From JANMDN01 sp031376285 (GTDB lineage: Bacteria > Actinomycetota > Thermoleophilia > Miltoncostaeales > Miltoncostaeaceae): 64,000 bases of DNA. The stretch lies in NCBI GenBank assembly GCA_031376285.1, contig JANMDN010000052.1, forward strand, positions 1 through 64,000, given 5' to 3'. The position numbers and the translations under genes are program-made. The notes under the pieces were generated by a model, which ran no database searches, was not told the DNA's origin, and saw only the letters and a list, made by a program, of their open reading frames with translations. This document shows positions 59,236 to 64,000 of the stretch, in pieces (position 1 is the first letter of the stretch; each line of letters opens with the position of its first letter).

Positions 59236-60321
59236 CTACGCGGGGTCGGGCGTGCGTCCGTGGCCGGAGGTCGCGAGACGTTCCTTGAGCTTGGAGATCA
59301 GCTCCACCGGCCCGGAGTCGACCCCACGCAGGCACGCGAGGTAGATGGAGACGTAGTCGCCGAGCAGGACAAGGTCGAGCGCACGACCGAGGGTCGTCTC
59401 GCCTTCGGCCTCCGCCGACAGGACCTGCCCGACCGCGGGCTCGATGAGCTCTCGCGTCAGGTCGAACCGGCGCATCACCTGGCGATGCTGACGTGGGTCG
59501 CGCAGCATCACGACGCTCGTCAGGGGGCCGAGCTCACCCATCTGCTGGAATCCCACGATCTCGTTGTGGTTTGCCTCGGGAAGGGCCGCATAGTAGGCGG
59601 GGAGCTTCGCGTTCTCGTTGATCTGGCCCTTCCAGCGCTGGGCGATTGCGGCGGTCATCTCCGCCCCCCAGATAACCGGGAGTGACCCCTCGAGGGCTTG
59701 GGCGAGGATCTTCGCCCCGTTGTGCGATTCCGGGACCGACGGCCCGTAGCTCTCCGCTGCCGCTCGAGCGACGCGCTCGGCGTCATCGAGGTCGGCGGTC
59801 ATGTCCGGCAGCACCTCGCAGCGCGCGAGAAGCTCGAGGAGCGGGACAAGGAGGTTCAGAAGCGCCGCCCGCGGCTGGAGGCCCGACGGTACCGAGATCA
59901 CCGGGAGGCCGCGGTCCGGATACCAGCTCCCGAGCTTGCCGCCGGTCGTGATGCCGACCGCAAGGCAGCCCCGATCGAGTGCCTCCATCGCGGCGGTGAG
60001 TGTCTCTTCGGTCTCGCCGGAGTAGCTCACCAAAATGACGAGCGTGTCCTGCCCAACCCAACCGGGCAGGTAGTAGTTGCGAAGAGACTGAACCGGACAG
60101 CGCAGCCGGTCGGCGTAGGCGCAGGTGATGAGGTCGCCCGCGATTCCCGAGCCGCCCATCCCACAGATGGCCACGTTCTTGATCGCGGAGTTCGGAAACG
60201 GCAAGTCGAGGGCCGCCGCCGCTCCGCGGGCGCTTGCGATCGTTTCCGCCGACGCCGCGAGGGTGCCGAGCATGTTGAGCGAGTCGAGCTCGAAGAGCTC
60301 CGGGTTGTCGAGCCGGCCCAT
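59236..60321 (-). CDS. Bifunctional phosphoglucose/phosphomannose isomerase
   Basis: 361 residues with two SIS domains: GMGGSGIAGDLI near 54 and SYSGETEETL near 99 in the first; the second carries WGAEMTAAIAQRWKGQINENAK near 220 with the Glu typical of the archaeal/actinobacterial PGI/PMI family, and EANHNEIVGF near 248. Interconverts fructose-6-phosphate with glucose- and mannose-6-phosphate. Convergent with the hydrolase gene, 2 bp apart. Confidence 0.9.
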   Translation of the reverse strand: MGRLDNPELFELDSLNMLGTLAASAETIASARGAAAALDLPFPNSAIKNVAICGMGGSGIAGDLITCAYADRLRCPVQSLRNYYLPGWVGQDTLVILVSYSGETEETLTAAMEALDRGCLAVGITTGGKLGSWYPDRGLPVISVPSGLQPRAALLNLLVPLLELLARCEVLPDMTADLDDAERVARAAAESYGPSVPESHNGAKILAQALEGSLPVIWGAEMTAAIAQRWKGQINENAKLPAYYAALPEANHNEIVGFQQMGELGPLTSVVMLRDPRQHRQVMRRFDLTRELIEPAVGQVLSAEAEGETTLGRALDLVLLGDYVSIYLACLRGVDSGPVELISKLKERLATSGHGRTPDPA

Positions 60322-60463
60322 GTCGAGTTCCTCAGCGTCGGGGGCCGGGAGCGTACCCTAGGCCGCGGCGAAACGGCGACAAGGTGGGTCTCCGCATCGG
60401 CCTGATCATGGCGCCCGAGCCGATTCAGCCGCTCATATGGTGAAACGCACCGAACGTCGTTAC

Positions 60464-63400
60464 CTAACCGGTCACCGCTGGCGACACGGCCACCCGTGCC
60501 GGTGCGACGTTCAGGACGAATCGAATCTTGACGCGGCCGCCGTTCTTCGAACGGGCGACGACCTCGCAGATGAGCTTGCCGCCGTAGTTGCGGTTGATCA
60601 CGAGCTTTTCGACCACCGTCTTCGAACGACCAGGTTTGATGTCGCCGAGGTACCACTCCGGGCGCCCGTTTCTCAACCGGGCGAACTGGCTCTGCCCGCC
60701 GATACGCGTACCAGGGGGGGCGCAGCCGATCACGGTGACCTTCAGCGCCTTGACCTTGCTGGCGTTCTTCACCGTGAAAACGATGGGCACGGTTCGGCCG
60801 GTCCTTGAGATCGTCCCAGCGTTCTTGTCGATGACGAGCTTGGGCTTCGGCGTGGGCCGAGGAGTCGACTTCGGTGGGGTGGCGTCCGGAGTCTTGGGCT
60901 TCGGCGGGGTTGGCGGTGTGGCGCCAGGCGTGCTCGGCGCGGGCGCAGGCGCGGGGGCGAGCTGCGTCAGCGTCGGGTCGCCCGAGATGGAGCTCATGGG
61001 GTCATCGGAGCGAACCTGAGGGTGGTTCGCCGCCGCGACCGCGGCCTGGTTCGTGATCGTGGAAACGCCGGCCGGCATTGGATTTGCGACACGAACGAGG
61101 AAGCTGACGTCGGCGCTCCCGCCGAGGCCGGCGAGATCCCCGACCGCCACCGTGACGACCGGCCCGCCGCTCGTGATCGTGCCGAGGCTCGTGCGGACGC
61201 TTCCGTCCACGACCACCGTGTTTGGGTCGGGTGTGTCGCTGAAGCTCACGGCGTTTGCGGTCTGGTTGCCGACGTTCGACACGTGAAGGATGTAGCCGAT
61301 GGTGTCACCCGCCCCCACACGACCGTCTCGATCGGCGTCAACGGCGAGCGTTGCGGTCTTGGTCACCACGAGGATCGGGGTCGCGGCGACCGCGGTCACC
61401 GTCGGCTCATCGGGCGCCGGCCCGGTCGGGTCGTCGCTTGGGACGGGCCCGATCCCCGTCGCCGCGGCGGTTGCTTGGTTAGAGATCCGGTCGACGCCAG
61501 CGGGGAGCGACGACGTGACGCGCACTTCGAAGCTGACGGTCGCGTCGCTTCCCCCGGCGAGGCCACCGATCGAAACTCCGGCCGAGCCGTCGCCCGCCGC
61601 GTTACCGGACGTGACGCTCCCGAGGTCAGTGCGAACCGTTCCGACCACGAGCGGCGCGTTGACGTCAGGTGTGTCGTCGACACGAACCGCGGTCGCGCCG
61701 ATGTTGCCGCGGTTTGCGACCGTGATGGCGTAGCCGAGCGTGTCGCCGGGGCTGGGTCGGCCGTTACCGTCGGCGTCGACGAGCAGGGAAACGCGCTTTG
61801 ACACCGTGAGCCTGGCACTCGCGGTCACCGTCGTGATCGTGGAGTCGTCCTGGGACGCGGTCGTCGGATCGTCTGAGACCTGGCTTGGGACGTTGTCACC
61901 ACGCACCGACGCCTGGTTTGCGACGACCGTCGTTCCGGCCGGCAAGGGGTTTGCGATTTGCACATCGAAGCTCACCGTGGCAAGGGCGCCGCCGCCCGGA
62001 ATCGTTCCGAGGCTGACGCTCACGGTCGGGTCGCCCGCGGCGTTCCCGGTGTCCACCGTGCCGAGGGTCGTGCGAACGGACCCGGCAACAAGTGCCGACA
62101 GTGTGTCTGGGGCATCGGTCAACACCACGCCGGTCGCGGCGCCGTTGCCGACGTTCTGAACGTCGATCGAATACGTGAGCGTGTCGCCCGGGCTCGGTAG
62201 CCCGTCGCCATCGGCGTCGGCGGTCAGCTGGGCGCGCTTGGACACCCGAAGGAGCGGGTTGGACGTGACGGTAGTCACGGTCGGGTCGGCGGGGTCGGCC
62301 GTCATCGGATCGTCGGTCGCGACGATCGGAGCATTCGTCGCCGTTACCGCACCCTGGTTGCGAACCCGGTCGATGCCTGCGCCGAGCGGGCTTGTCACCC
62401 GGACGTGGAAGACGACGTCAACGCGAGCGCCGCCGCCAGGAAGGTCACCGACATCGACCCGCACCGACGTGTCGCCGGCACCGTTTCCGAGGCCGATGGT
62501 TCCCGCGCTCGTGAGAACCGAGCCGACAATCAGCGGAGCGTTGACATCGGGGGTGTCCCGAACCACGAGTCCGGTCGCGGCCTGGTTTCCGCTATTTGTG
62601 ACGGCGAGTGTGTACTCGATCGTGTCGCCGGGGCTCGTGGCGCCGTTGGAGTCCGCGTCGACCAGCAGGCGAGCCCGCTTCTCGGCCGCGAGGCGAGGTC
62701 CGGCGAGCACCTGCGTCAGGGTTGGGTCGCCCGTTGGACCCGTGGAGGGGTCGTCACTGGGAACGGTGGGGGTCTGATCGCTTCGCACCGACGCCTGGTT
62801 TGCGAGATCGCGCACTCCACCCGGGAGTGGGTTGTCCACGGTCACACGGAAGCTGACCCGGGCGGCGGCGCCATCGCCGGGAAGGCTCCCGATGTTCGCG
62901 GAGACCGTCGCGTCGCCGGGGCCGTTACCTTGGGTGATCGAGCCGAGGTCGGTGAGGACGCTCCCGGCGACGATCGTCTGGTGGGGGCCGGGCGTATCGG
63001 TCAAAACGACGCCCGTCGCGGTCTGGTTTCCGGTGTTTGTGGTCGACACGACGTAGAACAGCGTGTCGCCGGGTGAGGCGAGACCGTCGCCGTTCTGGTC
63101 GACGGCGATCGTCGCGGTCTTCGAGACGGCGATGCGAGGGGCCGCCGTGAGCGCGGTCACCGTGGGGTCACCCGCGGCTGGTGTCGACGGGTCGTCGGTC
63201 AGGAGCGGCGGAAGCTCTGCGCTTGTGACCCGGGCCTGATTGGCGACGCCCGTAACCCCTGCCGGGAGCGGTCGCGTGACGCGAACGAGGAACGAGACGT
63301 TCGCGGTCGCTCCCCCACCGGGCAGTGGGCCGACGTCGACCCGCACGGAGCGCTCACCAGCGGTGTTGCCCGAAACGATGCTCCCGCGATCGGTCTGGAC

Positions 63401-64000
63401 CGTGGTTGCAAGGAGCGGAGCGTTCGCGTCCGGCGTGTCGGTGACGACGACTGCGGTTGACTCCTGGTTGCCGTTATTTGTCACCGCGATCAGGTAGCGG
63501 AGGGTGTCGCCGGGGCTCGGAACCCCATCAGAGTCGGCATCGACGGAAAGAACCATCGACTTCGACGCGCTCAGGCGAGGCGCCGCGACGACGCCCATCA
63601 CGGTGGGATCATCGCCCGCCGCGGTCGCCGGGTCATCGGTCAGCAGCCCCGGAAGCTGGTTGCTCGAGACAAGCGCTTGGTTTGCGACCGACGTGACGCC
63701 CGAGGGAAGCGAGGGACCGTCGACCTGGACGCGGAAGGTGACCTCGGCGCGTCCGCCCGCTCCGGGGAGCGCTCCAATGTTCACCCCGACCGACGTGTCG
63801 CCGGCGGTGTTGCCGGTCTGCACCGTCCCGAGGTCAGTGCGGACTGACCCCACGACGAGGCCGGTGTTCGCATCGGGTGCGTCATCGATGCGCACGCCGG
63901 TTGCCGACTGGTTGCCACCGTTGATCGTGACGATCGTGTACTCGATCGTGTCGCCGGGGCTCGCGACGCCGTCACCGGCAACGTCGATGGCGAGGACCGC
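60464..64000 (-). CDS. DUF11-type repeat surface protein (N-terminus outside window)
   Basis: At least 1178 residues; the frame is open to the window edge. About seven tandem units of about 147 residues each begin near VDADGDGLPSPGDTLTY and carry VxDTPD, GxxxxSV and DDPxT landmarks, the pattern of DUF11 beta-sandwich repeats in large secreted proteins. Each unit has a DxDxDG loop that could bind calcium. A Pro/Thr linker (about 180 codons from the end) leads to a C-terminal beta domain with two cysteines (VIGCAPPGT, KLICEVVA). No LPXTG or transmembrane anchor is visible. Probably an adhesin or surface-layer protein. Confidence 0.85.
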   Translation of the reverse strand, partial: AVLAIDVAGDGVASPGDTIEYTIVTINGGNQSATGVRIDDAPDANTGLVVGSVRTDLGTVQTGNTAGDTSVGVNIGALPGAGGRAEVTFRVQVDGPSLPSGVTSVANQALVSSNQLPGLLTDDPATAAGDDPTVMGVVAAPRLSASKSMVLSVDADSDGVPSPGDTLRYLIAVTNNGNQESTAVVVTDTPDANAPLLATTVQTDRGSIVSGNTAGERSVRVDVGPLPGGGATANVSFLVRVTRPLPAGVTGVANQARVTSAELPPLLTDDPSTPAAGDPTVTALTAAPRIAVSKTATIAVDQNGDGLASPGDTLFYVVSTTNTGNQTATGVVLTDTPGPHQTIVAGSVLTDLGSITQGNGPGDATVSANIGSLPGDGAAARVSFRVTVDNPLPGGVRDLANQASVRSDQTPTVPSDDPSTGPTGDPTLTQVLAGPRLAAEKRARLLVDADSNGATSPGDTIEYTLAVTNSGNQAATGLVVRDTPDVNAPLIVGSVLTSAGTIGLGNGAGDTSVRVDVGDLPGGGARVDVVFHVRVTSPLGAGIDRVRNQGAVTATNAPIVATDDPMTADPADPTVTTVTSNPLLRVSKRAQLTADADGDGLPSPGDTLTYSIDVQNVGNGAATGVVLTDAPDTLSALVAGSVRTTLGTVDTGNAAGDPTVSVSLGTIPGGGALATVSFDVQIANPLPAGTTVVANQASVRGDNVPSQVSDDPTTASQDDSTITTVTASARLTVSKRVSLLVDADGNGRPSPGDTLGYAITVANRGNIGATAVRVDDTPDVNAPLVVGTVRTDLGSVTSGNAAGDGSAGVSIGGLAGGSDATVSFEVRVTSSLPAGVDRISNQATAAATGIGPVPSDDPTGPAPDEPTVTAVAATPILVVTKTATLAVDADRDGRVGAGDTIGYILHVSNVGNQTANAVSFSDTPDPNTVVVDGSVRTSLGTITSGGPVVTVAVGDLAGLGGSADVSFLVRVANPMPAGVSTITNQAAVAAANHPQVRSDDPMSSISGDPTLTQLAPAPAPAPSTPGATPPTPPKPKTPDATPPKSTPRPTPKPKLVIDKNAGTISRTGRTVPIVFTVKNASKVKALKVTVIGCAPPGTRIGGQSQFARLRNGRPEWYLGDIKPGRSKTVVEKLVINRNYGGKLICEVVARSKNGGRVKIRFVLNVAPARVAVSPAVTG
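60960..64000 (-). repeat. Tandem 441-bp coding repeats
   Basis: The landmark GTGTCGCC (plus strand, inside the SPGDT codons) recurs at 63948, 63504, 63063, 62622, 62181 and 61740, with a variant at 61302: a period of 438-444 bp over seven units. Units are diverged, not identical. The array continues past the window edge. Confidence 0.85.

Noticed and set aside
60960..64000. CRISPR array from evenly spaced repeats
   Set aside because: The period is 441 bp, repeats are diverged and translated in one frame; no short identical repeats with spacers and no cas genes.

Overview
This 64 kb window is a GC-rich bacterial chromosome segment, probably from an actinobacterium. The evidence is the gene content (rod-shape, division and Clp genes together, a small Flp/Tad pilus locus, the DNPR motif of meso-DAP MurE) and many start codons sitting 6-7 nt behind a TANNNT-like -10 box, which suggests leaderless transcripts. 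I suspect a deep-branching class such as Thermoleophilia, but this is inference: no rRNA is present.

Layout. 0-23.1 kb (minus strand) is a housekeeping block read from right to left: mraZ-rsmH-ftsL-ftsI-murE-murF-mraY-murD (truncated dcw cluster), then tRNA-His and tRNA-Leu, then tig-clpP-clpX-valS-folC-zinc ribbon-ndk, maf and mreB-mreC-mreD-mrdA. Divergent from mraZ is a 100-codon membrane-protein gene whose promoter carries a LexA-type box. 23.6-30.1 kb is accessory: a VapBC-type pair, an AbrB remnant, a compact Tad/Flp locus with an atypical response regulator, and an FkbM methyltransferase remnant. 30.1-38.5 kb holds DUF192, chorismate mutase, rluB-scpB-scpA, an ABC-2 transporter, trpS, a CAAX protease and a membrane protein. 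38.5-43.5 kb is tmRNA and smpB separated by a plus-strand island (HExxH protein, Fic protein, paralogue tail, ABC-F). 43.6-50 kb is rnr-ctpA-ftsX-ftsE-prfB. 50-60.3 kb holds a second PIN-type pair, secA, hpf-comF, a cupin, mtnA, a DUF4015-like hydrolase and a PGI/PMI-type isomerase. The right end is the C-terminal part of a large DUF11-type repeat protein with about seven 441-bp units.

A short element family bounded by CTAG with imperfect inverted ends occurs three times (window start, between ftsL and ftsI, after the LexA-box gene), always at or within a few bases of a gene end. The best candidate for something undescribed is the LexA-box membrane-protein gene divergent from mraZ, followed by this element family and the interrupted smpB-ssrA locus.
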